Positions 8,937 to 16,765 of a stretch of 64,000 bases of DNA are shown one piece after another (within the stretch, counting starts at the first letter, position 1; each line of letters begins with the position of its first letter). The position numbers and the translations under genes are program-made. The notes under the pieces are model-generated. The model did not search any database. It worked only from the letters and a program-made list of their open reading frames with translations, and was not told the origin of the DNA. The DNA comes from Bradyrhizobium tropiciagri (GTDB lineage: Bacteria > Pseudomonadota > Alphaproteobacteria > Rhizobiales > Xanthobacteraceae), in the NCBI RefSeq assembly GCF_001189845.1, contig NZ_LFLZ01000023.1, positions 1 through 64,000 of the forward strand. The letters run 5' to 3'.

Positions 8937-9719
8937 CTACCGTTGCGTCAGGAAGCCGACCACGGCTTCGGTGAAGGCGTGCGACTGCTCGACATTGGAG
9001 ATGTGCGCGGCATCCAGCAGCGTCATGCTGGCGCCGGGAATGCCGCTGCGGATCATCTCGCCCGCCGACACGGGCGTTGCCATGTCCTGCTTTCCTGCGA
9101 TCACCAGCGTCGGGCTTTTGATCTTCGGCAGCAGGGCGCGCTGGTCGAGCGTCGACAGTGCTTCGCAGCAGGCGAGATAGCCTTCGACCGGAGAGGCAAG
9201 CAGCATCGCCTTCATGCGCGCCGTGGTCTCAGGCTCGCGCTCGCGGAAGTCGGCGGTCAGCCAGCCCGCGATCACGGTGTCGGCGACCGCGGCGATGCCG
9301 CCTTCCTTCACCGCCTTGATGCGGTTCAGCCAGTTGGTCGGATCGGGATAGTAGCAGGCGGTGTTGGCGAGGATGATCTTGCCGAATCTCTCAGGAGCGT
9401 TGGCGCCGAGCCATTGCCCGACCATGCCGCCCATTGACAGGCCGCACCAATGCACCTTCTCGATGTTGAGGTCGTCGAGGATCGCCAGCACGTCGCGGCC
9501 GAACCGTTCCATCGAGTAGGGGCCAGCCGGCACGCCGGATTTGCCGTGGCCGCGGCGGTCGTAGCGGATGACGCGGAACATCTGCGTCAGCGCCCGCATC
9601 TGCGGCTCCCACATCTGCAAGGTGCAGCCGAGCGAGTTCGACAGCATCACGGTCGGTCCGCCGTCGCGGCCATCGACCTGGACGTTGAGCAGGCATCCGT
9701 CGGCGTTGATCATCGGCAT
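8937..9719 (-). CDS. pcaD: 3-oxoadipate enol-lactonase
   Basis: 260 aa alpha/beta hydrolase. It hydrolyses beta-ketoadipate enol-lactone to beta-ketoadipate. The nucleophile elbow is GLSMGG with Ser95. The oxyanion region is LSNSLGCTLQMWEPQ, characteristic of PcaD. The acid and base parts of the triad lie near VIAGKQDMATP and DAAHISNVEQ. The start at 9719 (MPMINADGCLL) follows GAGAGGGA. The longer frame from 9770 runs into a short palindrome between pcaB and pcaD and is unlikely to be translated. Confidence 0.92.
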   Translation of the reverse strand: MPMINADGCLLNVQVDGRDGGPTVMLSNSLGCTLQMWEPQMRALTQMFRVIRYDRRGHGKSGVPAGPYSMERFGRDVLAILDDLNIEKVHWCGLSMGGMVGQWLGANAPERFGKIILANTACYYPDPTNWLNRIKAVKEGGIAAVADTVIAGWLTADFREREPETTARMKAMLLASPVEGYLACCEALSTLDQRALLPKIKSPTLVIAGKQDMATPVSAGEMIRSGIPGASMTLLDAAHISNVEQSHAFTEAVVGFLTQR

Positions 9720-9775
9720 TATGTTGTCCCTCTCGTCATGCACTTGCCGGGTCAAGCCCGGCAATGACATCGTCG

Positions 9776-11131
9776 CTACTTGTCATCCAGTGAAGCCAGC
9801 AACCGGTCGATCAGCGCCTGCGAGGCACCCTGATAGGCCATCGGCTCGAACAGTTCTGCGATCCGCTTGGCATCGAGATGCGCCGTCACAGTGGCATCCG
9901 CCGACAGCACATCGCGCAGATGCTTCTTCTCGGCGACCGCTTTCTTGCTGGCGGCCTCGATCAGGTGATGAGCGTCGCTCTTGCCGATCTTGTCGGCGAG
10001 CGCGAAGGTGACGGCTTCCGCCATGATCAGCCCTTGCGTCGCATCGAGATTGACGCGCATCCGCGCCGCATCGACCTCGAGCCCTTCGGCGAGATCGACG
10101 ATCGCGGCAAGCGCGCCCGACGTCACCAGCATCAGGCCCGGCAAGGTCGGCCATTCCGCATGCCAGGGACCGGCGCTGCGCTCATGGTCCTGCACCTGCG
10201 CGGCGAAGATCGTGGCAGCGAGGTTGGGCGCCGTGGTCGCAGCGCCCAGCGCGCTCGCAGCGGCGACCGGATTGCGCTTGTGCGGCATGGTGGAGGAGCC
10301 GCCGCGGCCGGCGCCGGCGGGCTCGAAGGCCTCACCGACATCGGTCTGCATCATCAGCGAAACGTCGCGCGCGATCTTGCCGCAGGTGCCGGCGAGGATG
10401 GCGAACACCGATGCCGCCTCGGCGATGCGGTCGCGGTGGGTGTGCCAGGGCGCATCGGGCAAGGGCAGGTCGAGCTCTTTCGCAAGCTGAGCAGCGACCG
10501 CGAGTCCCTTATCGCCGAGCGCGGCGAGCGTGCCTGCGGCACCGCCGAATTGCAGCGCCAGCGTCTCGCAGCGCAGCCGTTGAAGCCGCTTGCGCGAGCG
10601 ATGCAGCGCCGCGGCATATTCAGCGAGCTTCAGGCCGAACGGCATCGGCAGCGCATGCTGTAGCCAGGTCCGCGCCACCACCGCGGTGTCGCGGTGCGCG
10701 CGAGCAAGCCCGGCAAAGCCGGCAACGGCACGGTCGAGGTCGCCAAGCAGCGCATCGATGCCGGCGCGCAAGGTCAGCATGGTCGCCGTGTCGATGACGT
10801 CCTGGCTGGTCGCACCCCAATGCACGTAGCGGGCCGCCTCGGCATCGGCCGTGGCGACGTTGGCGGTCAGGGTCTTCACAAGGGGGATCGCCAGATTGCC
10901 GGACCGAGTCGCTGTTTCCGCAAGCGCGGCGAAGTCAAATGATTCGGCCTTGCAGGCCGCGGCAATCGGTCCGGCGCTGGCTGCGGGAATCACGCCGCAG
11001 GCTACCTCGGCGCGGGCCAGCGCCGCCTCGAAATCCAGCATGTTCTGCAGGGTGGCGGCGTCGTCGCACACCGCGCGCATCGCGGCGCTCGACAGCATCG
11101 GCGCAAGCAGGGGGGAGAGGGCTGTGCTCAT
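9776..11131 (-). CDS. pcaB: 3-carboxy-cis,cis-muconate cycloisomerase
   Basis: 451 aa, fumarase/aspartase superfamily. It cyclises 3-carboxymuconate to gamma-carboxymuconolactone. The superfamily signature GGSSTMPHKRNP is intact, and HWGATSQDVIDTA gives the second active-site region. The start at 11131 (MSTALSPLLAPML) is preferred over the in-frame ATG at 11197. It is first in a pcaB-pcaD-pcaC set. The ring-cleavage dioxygenase pcaHG and the pcaIJF genes are not in this window. Confidence 0.93.
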   Translation of the reverse strand: MSTALSPLLAPMLSSAAMRAVCDDAATLQNMLDFEAALARAEVACGVIPAASAGPIAAACKAESFDFAALAETATRSGNLAIPLVKTLTANVATADAEAARYVHWGATSQDVIDTATMLTLRAGIDALLGDLDRAVAGFAGLARAHRDTAVVARTWLQHALPMPFGLKLAEYAAALHRSRKRLQRLRCETLALQFGGAAGTLAALGDKGLAVAAQLAKELDLPLPDAPWHTHRDRIAEAASVFAILAGTCGKIARDVSLMMQTDVGEAFEPAGAGRGGSSTMPHKRNPVAAASALGAATTAPNLAATIFAAQVQDHERSAGPWHAEWPTLPGLMLVTSGALAAIVDLAEGLEVDAARMRVNLDATQGLIMAEAVTFALADKIGKSDAHHLIEAASKKAVAEKKHLRDVLSADATVTAHLDAKRIAELFEPMAYQGASQALIDRLLASLDDK

Positions 11132-11341
11132 TGCGCGCGACCTAACCACTCCTGCGCGTCGCTGCCAATGCCCCTGCGCTGCCGCCATATCCGGCAAGCG
11201 GACCGCGCGATTTCGTGAACGATGCGCTTGGCTTGCTGCGGTTGCGAATATGCATCGCTCATCCTCCGAAGGTGGCCTTTCCTTTGCGCCCGGCCTGCTT
11301 TACTTGGGGGAAAAGGTTTCTTGCGATCGAGGAGGTCCCCC

Positions 11342-11788
11342 ATGGCCATGACGATGACCGGCGAAGTCCAGCTTGCAGCGCCGCGCCAGGCTGTGTGGGA
11401 CAAGCTCAACGATCCCGAAGTGTTGAAGGCCTGCATTCCCGGCTGCGAAGAGCTGGAGAAGACCGACGAGGGCGGCTTCCGCGCCACCGCGAAAATGAAG
11501 GTCGGCCCGGTGTCGGCCCGCTTCAAGGGCAAGGTCACCTTGAGCGATCTCGATCCGCCGAATGGCTACAAGATCTCGGGCGAAGGCGAGGGCGGGGTCG
11601 CCGGCTTCGCCAAGGGCGGCGCCACCGTCGGCCTCGCCGACAAGGATGGCGGCACGCTTCTGAGCTACAACGTGGAGGCGCAGATCGGCGGCAAGCTCGC
11701 CCAGCTCGGCCAGCGTCTGATCAACGGTGCCGCCAAGAAGCTGGCCGATGAATTCTTTGCAAATTTTGCAAAGGCGGTGCAGGGTTAG
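11342..11788 (+). CDS. coxG: CoxG/SRPBCC family protein (CO dehydrogenase subunit G type)
   Basis: 148 aa, START/SRPBCC-fold protein of the CoxG family. It begins MTMTGEVQLAAPRQAVWDKL and holds the family CIPGCEELEK turn, with a C-terminal amphipathic helix (LADEFFANFAKAVQ). In carboxydotrophs CoxG helps recruit CO dehydrogenase to the membrane, and recent work on related proteins implicates quinone delivery. ATG 11342 has a strong GAGGAGGT site. It heads the cox-like cluster and is divergent from pcaB. Confidence 0.85.
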   Translation: MAMTMTGEVQLAAPRQAVWDKLNDPEVLKACIPGCEELEKTDEGGFRATAKMKVGPVSARFKGKVTLSDLDPPNGYKISGEGEGGVAGFAKGGATVGLADKDGGTLLSYNVEAQIGGKLAQLGQRLINGAAKKLADEFFANFAKAVQG

Positions 11789-11955
11789 CCCTGCTTCCGG
11801 CTGGACTATCTGGGTCCGGCCAAGGCTTCCCGCTATGTCCTGGATGGGTGGCTCCAAAGGTTGCCCATCGCGGGGCGCGCCCATATTATGCCGTCTGGAA
11901 TGATTTTAAACCGCCTGCTTCGCCGATATGCGGTGGCGCAGATAAGAGAGTGCTG

Positions 11956-12441
11956 ATGGCCAAGATTTCAATGATCGTGAACGGCAACCCCGTGAACGCC
12001 AATGTCGACCCCCGTACCCTTCTGGTCCAGTTTCTGCGCGAAAACCTGCGGCTGACAGGCACCCATGTCGGCTGCGACACCTCGCAGTGCGGCGCCTGCG
12101 TCGTGCACCTGGACGGCAAGGCGGTGAAGTCCTGCACGACGCTCGCGGTGATGGCCGACGGTCATGAAGTCAAGACCATCGAGGGCTTGGCGGCCGACGG
12201 CGCGCCGCTGCATCCGATGCAGGAGGCCTTCCGCGAGCATCACGGCTTGCAGTGCGGCTTCTGTACGCCGGGCATGATCATGACCGCGGTCGACCTGGTC
12301 CATCGCAAGGGCCACGACCTCAGCGATGAAGTGATCCGCGAGGAGCTGGAAGGCAATCTGTGCCGCTGCACCGGCTACCAGAACATCGTCGCTTCGATCG
12401 CCGCCGGCGCCAAGGCGATGGCCAAGTCGGACCTCGCCTAA
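11956..12441 (+). CDS. coxS: Molybdenum hydroxylase small subunit, two [2Fe-2S] clusters (CoxS type)
   Basis: 161 aa. A plant-ferredoxin-type N-domain carries C40, C45, C48 and C60. The helical C-domain binds the second cluster with C100, C103, C136 and C138 (GLQCGFCTPGM, CRCTGYQN). All eight cysteines are present. In the heterotrimer it passes electrons from the molybdenum site in the large subunit to FAD in the medium subunit. The next gene is the medium subunit, and the large subunit expected beside it is absent. Confidence 0.9.
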   Translation: MAKISMIVNGNPVNANVDPRTLLVQFLRENLRLTGTHVGCDTSQCGACVVHLDGKAVKSCTTLAVMADGHEVKTIEGLAADGAPLHPMQEAFREHHGLQCGFCTPGMIMTAVDLVHRKGHDLSDEVIREELEGNLCRCTGYQNIVASIAAGAKAMAKSDLA

Positions 12442-12508
12442 CAAGTCGACCACGGCTAGTCAGCAATTCATCGCGACCGCGATCAGGACATTCCCAGGAA
12501 TTTCGCCA

Positions 12509-13315
12509 ATGTACGAATTCAAATATCACCGTCCCGGCACCGTGCGGCAGGCCGCCAACCTCCTGGTGAAGAACGAGGACGCCAAGCTGATCGCCGGCGG
12601 TCACACGCTGGTGCCGGTCATGAAGCAGCGGCTCGCGAGCCCGCCGCATCTGGTCGATCTCTCCCATATCGAAGGTCTCGACACGATCGAGATGAAGGGC
12701 CGCTCGCTGGTGATCGGCGCCACCGCCAAGCACGCCGAGGTCGCGAACTCCGCGATCGTGGGCGAGGCGATCCCGGCGCTGGCCGAGCTGGCGGGCCTGA
12801 TCGGCGATCCCGCGGTGCGCCACCGCGGCACCATCGGCGGCTCGCTCGCCAACAACGATCCGACCGCGGACTACCCGGCGGCGGTGCTTGCACTGGGCGC
12901 GACCATCGTCACCAACAAGCGCCGCCTGAAGGCCGAGGAGTATTTCCAGGGCCTGTTCTCGACCGCGCTCGAGGCCGACGAGATCATCACCAAGGTGATG
13001 TTCCCGGTGCCGAAGAAGGCGGCCTACATCAAGTTCCGCAACCAGGCCTCGCGCTACGCGTTGGTCGGTGTGTTCGTGGCCAAGCGTCCGTCCGACGTCC
13101 GCGTCGCGGTCACCGGCGCGGGCTCCGACGGCGTGTTCCGCGCCACCGCGTTCGAGGAGGCCTTGAAGAAGCGTTTCTCGCACAAGGTGCTCGACGGCAT
13201 CGCGGTTCCCGCCGAAGGGCTGAACAGCGACCTGCACGGCAGTGCTGAATATCGCGCGCACCTGATCGGCGTTTTGACGCGCAGGGCGGTGGAAGCCGCC
13301 AACGCCAAGGACTAG
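12509..13315 (+). CDS. coxM: Molybdenum hydroxylase FAD-binding medium subunit (CoxM type)
   Basis: 268 aa. It contains both FAD-pyrophosphate motifs of the family, A29-G-G-H (AGGHTLVP) and T108-I-G-G (TIGGSLANNDPTAD), and the C-terminal CO_deh_flav_C region. It should take electrons from CoxS and pass them to quinone. The catalytic large subunit that normally sits between S and M in form-II-type operons is missing: only 67 bases separate the genes. Confidence 0.9.
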   Translation: MYEFKYHRPGTVRQAANLLVKNEDAKLIAGGHTLVPVMKQRLASPPHLVDLSHIEGLDTIEMKGRSLVIGATAKHAEVANSAIVGEAIPALAELAGLIGDPAVRHRGTIGGSLANNDPTADYPAAVLALGATIVTNKRRLKAEEYFQGLFSTALEADEIITKVMFPVPKKAAYIKFRNQASRYALVGVFVAKRPSDVRVAVTGAGSDGVFRATAFEEALKKRFSHKVLDGIAVPAEGLNSDLHGSAEYRAHLIGVLTRRAVEAANAKD

Positions 13316-13372
13316 CTAAGGACTAGATCCAAGGGACTAGATCCAAACCGGATCCCAAGGACTAGATCTGAC
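13307..13372. repeat. Short degenerate AAGGACTAGATCC tandem repeat
   Basis: Four imperfect copies of an AAGGACTAGATCC-like unit start at the coxM stop codon and fill the gap before coxD. Each carries the CTAG tetranucleotide, which is usually rare in bacteria. It looks like local slippage duplication of the gene end. Confidence 0.65.
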
Positions 13373-13412
13373 GCTTGACCTTACTAACCCCTGTTCGAAG
13401 ACTGGCTGTTCC

Positions 13413-14318
13413 ATGAGTGCATCGGCGTTACCCACTTCCGTCGATGCGCTCGAGGAGCTGTTGACGTCGCGCGGTTACCTCGCCGAGCGGTCGCTCGCGA
13501 CCGTGACCTATCTGGCGCTGCGCATGGGCCGGCCGCTGTTTCTCGAAGGCGAGGCCGGCGTCGGCAAGACCGAGATCGCCAAGGTGCTGTCGGCGGCGCT
13601 CGGCCGCAAGCTGATCCGCCTGCAATGCTATGAGGGCCTCGACGTCGCCTCCGCCGTCTATGAATGGAGCAGCGCGGCGCAGATGATCGCGATCCGCCTG
13701 GCGGAAGCCTCCGGCGATACCGATCGCGACCAGCTCGCCAGCGACATCTTCGCCGAGCGCTTCCTGATCAAGCGGCCGCTGCTGCAGGCGCTCGAGCCCG
13801 ATGTCGCCGGCCCGCCGGTGCTGCTGATCGACGAGCTCGACCGCGCCGACGAGGCGTTCGAGGCGTATCTGTTGGAAATCCTCAGCGACTTCCAGGTCAC
13901 CATTCCCGAGCTCGGCACCGTGAAGGCGCCGGCGCCGCCGATCGTGATCATCACCTCGAACCGAACCCGCGAGATCCACGACGCGCTGAAGCGGCGCTGC
14001 CTGTATCACTGGGTGGACTATCCCTCGGCCGAGCGCGAGCTCGCGATCGTCAAGTCGCGGGTGCCGAACATCTCCGCAAAACTGTCGCAGCAGGTCGTGC
14101 GCTTCGTGCAGGCGCTGCGCAGCCAGGATTTCTACAAGTCGCCTGGTGTCGCCGAGACCATCGACTGGGCCACCGCGCTGTCCGAGCTCGACGCCCGCTC
14201 GCTGACGCCGCAGGTGGTCGGCGACACGCTGGGCGCGCTGCTCAAGTACCAGGACGACATCGCGCGCATGCAGGGCGATGCGCTGCAGAAGGCATTGAAG
14301 GAAGCGACGAGCGACTAG
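13413..14318 (+). CDS. coxD: MoxR-type AAA+ ATPase CoxD
   Basis: 301 aa. Walker A is GEAGVGKT (about residues 46-53), Walker B LLIDELDRAD, sensor-1 IITSNRTREIHDALKRRC with an arginine finger region. In Oligotropha CoxD is the chaperone ATPase needed to sulfurate/assemble the Cu-Mo active site. It works with CoxE, encoded next. The role here is inferred from that precedent and the gene order. Confidence 0.88.
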   Translation: MSASALPTSVDALEELLTSRGYLAERSLATVTYLALRMGRPLFLEGEAGVGKTEIAKVLSAALGRKLIRLQCYEGLDVASAVYEWSSAAQMIAIRLAEASGDTDRDQLASDIFAERFLIKRPLLQALEPDVAGPPVLLIDELDRADEAFEAYLLEILSDFQVTIPELGTVKAPAPPIVIITSNRTREIHDALKRRCLYHWVDYPSAERELAIVKSRVPNISAKLSQQVVRFVQALRSQDFYKSPGVAETIDWATALSELDARSLTPQVVGDTLGALLKYQDDIARMQGDALQKALKEATSD

Positions 14319-14319
14319 C

Positions 14320-14492
14320 CGTCATTCCGGGGCGCGCCATCCGAACTCGGGTTTACCCGAGTTCGGCTGAACTAACTGTCCAAGTCGGCAACAGCCGACT
14401 TGGATGGCGCGAGCCCGGAATCCATCGGGCCGCGTTGACGCTGAAGAATGGATTCCGGGCCTACGCCTGGCGGCGTATCCCGGAATGACGGG
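14320..14492. repeat. CATTCCGGGGCGCGCC dispersed palindrome
   Basis: Inverted arms CGTCATTCCGGGGCG at the left and CGTATCCCGGAATGACG at the right, with internal GATTCCGGG copies. The same family is seen at 56157-56270 and in part at 26685-26752. It separates coxD from coxE and supplies false upstream coding for coxE. Confidence 0.78.
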
Positions 14493-14505
14493 AGTGGATA
14501 GATTT

Positions 14506-15708
14506 ATGCCGATCAACCATCTCAATCCTCCGACCGGCCACATGGCCGACAACGTGATCGGCTTTGCCCGCGCGCTGCGGGCGGCCGGGCTCCCGGTCGG
14601 GCCGGGCTCGGTGATCGATGCGCTCGACGCGTTGCAGCTGATCGAGGTCGGCAACCGCTCCGATTTCTACGCCACGCTGGAGGCGATCTTCGTCAAGCGC
14701 CATGAGCATGCGCTGATCTTCCGCCAGGCCTTTATGCTGTTCTTCCGCGCCGCAGAGGAGTGGAAGAGCATGCTCGATTCCGTGCCGCTGCCCGACCACG
14801 CCAAGAAGAAGCCGCCGCCGGCCTCGCGCCGGGTCCAGGAGGCGATGGCGCAGCCGGCGAAAAGCGAGGAGCGGCCGCAGGCCCAGGAGCAGGAGCTGAA
14901 GCTCTCGGTCTCCGACAAGGAGGTGCTGCAGAAGAAGGATTTCGCGCAGATGACCGCGGCCGAGATTGCCGAGGTGACGCGCGAGATCGCCAAGATGCGG
15001 CTGCCGCAGGCCGAGCTTGTCACCCGCCGCTACCAGCCGGACGCGCGCGGCTTGCGGCTCGACATGCGCCGCACCGTGCGCAATTCGCTGCGTACGGGCG
15101 GCGAGATCATCGACATCCGCAAGCTCGGCCGGATCGAGAAGCCGGCGCCGATCGTGGCGCTGCTCGATATCTCCGGCTCGATGAGCGAGTACACCCGCCT
15201 GTTCCTGCACTTCCTGCATGCCATCACCGATGCCCGCAAGCGGGTCTCGGTGTTCCTGTTCGGCACCCGCCTGACCAATGTGACGCGCGCATTACGGGCG
15301 CGTGATCCGGACGAGGCGCTGGCGAGCTGCTCGTCCTCGGTCGAGGACTGGGCCGGCGGGACCCGGATCGCGACCTCGCTGCACACCTTCAACCAGCTCT
15401 GGGCCCGCCGGGTGCTCGGGCAGGGCGCCATCGTCCTCCTTATATCCGATGGACTAGAACGGGAAGCCGATGCCAAACTGGCCTTCGAGATGGACCGTTT
15501 GCATCGCTCCTGCCGCCGCCTGATCTGGCTCAACCCGCTGCTGCGCTACTCGGGCTTCGAAGCCAAGGCGCAGGGCATCAAAATGATGTTGCCCCACGTT
15601 GACGAATTTCGCCCGGTGCATAACTTGACGTCCATCAAGGGCTTGATCGGGGCGCTGTCATCCCCGCCGCCGGCGCACCACCGCAGCCTGATCCGTTCCG
15701 TAGCCTAA
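14506..15708 (+). CDS. coxE: VWA-domain protein CoxE
   Basis: 400 aa. It has the family N-terminal helical part, a charged Lys/Glu/Pro-rich middle (about 100-140), and a C-terminal von Willebrand A domain. The metal-ion site is seen in LLDISGSMSEYTRL (about 220, DxSxS). In carboxydotrophs it partners the CoxD ATPase in active-site maturation. The start at 14506 (MPINHLNPPTGH) follows GGGAGTGG. Earlier in-frame starts lie inside the dispersed palindrome and are rejected. Confidence 0.87.
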   Translation: MPINHLNPPTGHMADNVIGFARALRAAGLPVGPGSVIDALDALQLIEVGNRSDFYATLEAIFVKRHEHALIFRQAFMLFFRAAEEWKSMLDSVPLPDHAKKKPPPASRRVQEAMAQPAKSEERPQAQEQELKLSVSDKEVLQKKDFAQMTAAEIAEVTREIAKMRLPQAELVTRRYQPDARGLRLDMRRTVRNSLRTGGEIIDIRKLGRIEKPAPIVALLDISGSMSEYTRLFLHFLHAITDARKRVSVFLFGTRLTNVTRALRARDPDEALASCSSSVEDWAGGTRIATSLHTFNQLWARRVLGQGAIVLLISDGLEREADAKLAFEMDRLHRSCRRLIWLNPLLRYSGFEAKAQGIKMMLPHVDEFRPVHNLTSIKGLIGALSSPPPAHHRSLIRSVA

Positions 15709-15737
15709 GAAGCCTGACCCGATAGCAGGAGGCCACC

Positions 15738-16061
15738 ATGCTCAACCGCGACGAAGACATCCTTCAGGCCGCCGAGACCTGGCAGAAGCAAGGCCATGGC
15801 GTGGCGCTCGCCACCGTGGTCGAGACCTGGGGCTCGGCGCCGCGCCCGGCCGGCTCGAGCCTCGTCATCAATGACGACGGCACGTTTCTCGGCTCGGTCT
15901 CCGGCGGCTGCGTCGAGGGCGCCGTCGTCACTGAAGCGCTCGACGTGATCGCGAGCGGCCAGCCGAAGATGCTCGAATTCGGAGTCGCCGACGAGACCGC
16001 CTGGAATGTCGGCCTGTCCTGCGGCGGCACCATCCGCGTGTTCGTCGAGAAGGTCGGTTAG
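15738..16061 (+). CDS. coxF: XdhC/CoxF N-terminal-domain protein
   Basis: 107 aa single-domain member of the XdhC/CoxI family, with the diagnostic GSAPRPAGSSL and GSVSGGCVEGAVV motifs. It ends where full-length XdhC would continue into a Rossmann domain, which is encoded by the next gene. XdhC proteins bind molybdenum cofactor and aid its sulfuration and insertion. The ribosome site GGAGG precedes the ATG. Confidence 0.85.
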   Translation: MLNRDEDILQAAETWQKQGHGVALATVVETWGSAPRPAGSSLVINDDGTFLGSVSGGCVEGAVVTEALDVIASGQPKMLEFGVADETAWNVGLSCGGTIRVFVEKVG

Positions 16062-16063
16062 CC

Positions 16064-16765
16064 GTGAAGCTCGAGATATTGAAAGAACTCAACGCCGAGC
16101 GTGCCGCGCGCCGCCCTGTCATCATCGTCACCGACACCGCCAATGGCGATCAGCGCCTGGTCAAGGCCGCGGACATCGCGGCCGATCCGCTGCGTGCCGA
16201 GCTGTCAAAGCAGCTGCGGATGGGCAAGAGCGGCAACGTCGAGGTCGGGGCTAAGAGGCTGTTCCTCAACGTCTACGCACCGACAGCAAAGCTCGTGATC
16301 ATCGGCGCGGTGCATATCAGCCAGGCCCTGGCACCCCTGGCGCGCTCGCTCGACTATGACGTCACGGTGGTCGATCCGCGCACCGCGTTTGCGAGCCCGG
16401 AGCGTTTCCCCGACGTGCCGCTGGTCGCCGAATGGCCCGACGTCGCGCTGCCGCCGCTCAATGTCGATCACTACACCGCGTTCGTCGCGGTGACACACGA
16501 TCCCAAGATCGACGATCCCGCGCTGCTGCACGCCTTCGACCGCGAGTGCTTCTATATCGGCGCACTCGGCTCGCGCAAAACCCACGCCAAGCGCGCCGAG
16601 CGGCTGCGCGCGCAGGGCGCGAAGGACAGCGACATCGCGCGCATCCACGCGCCGATCGGGCTCGACATCGGCGCGGTGTCGCCGTCGGAGATCGCGGTTG
16701 CGATCATGGCCGAGATCACCGCGCAACTGCGTCTACCTCCCAAAGAAAAAGAAGAAGCGGCATGA
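16064..16765 (+). CDS. XdhC C-terminal Rossmann-domain protein
   Basis: 233 aa. GTG start 2 bases after the previous stop. It carries a short N-terminal linker region and the XdhC_C Rossmann domain: IIGAVHISQALAPLA, VVDPRTAFASPERF, then FYIGALGSRKTHAKRAERL and the conserved IHAPIGLDIGAVSPSEIAVAI. Together with the preceding 107-aa protein it makes up a split XdhC. It should act in cofactor maturation for the molybdenum enzyme. Its stop overlaps the next start as ATGA. Confidence 0.85.
   Translation: MKLEILKELNAERAARRPVIIVTDTANGDQRLVKAADIAADPLRAELSKQLRMGKSGNVEVGAKRLFLNVYAPTAKLVIIGAVHISQALAPLARSLDYDVTVVDPRTAFASPERFPDVPLVAEWPDVALPPLNVDHYTAFVAVTHDPKIDDPALLHAFDRECFYIGALGSRKTHAKRAERLRAQGAKDSDIARIHAPIGLDIGAVSPSEIAVAIMAEITAQLRLPPKEKEEAA

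Noticed and set aside
13307..13372. Possible CRISPR-like array
   Set aside because: Units are about 13 bases, degenerate and without spacers. No cas genes are present.
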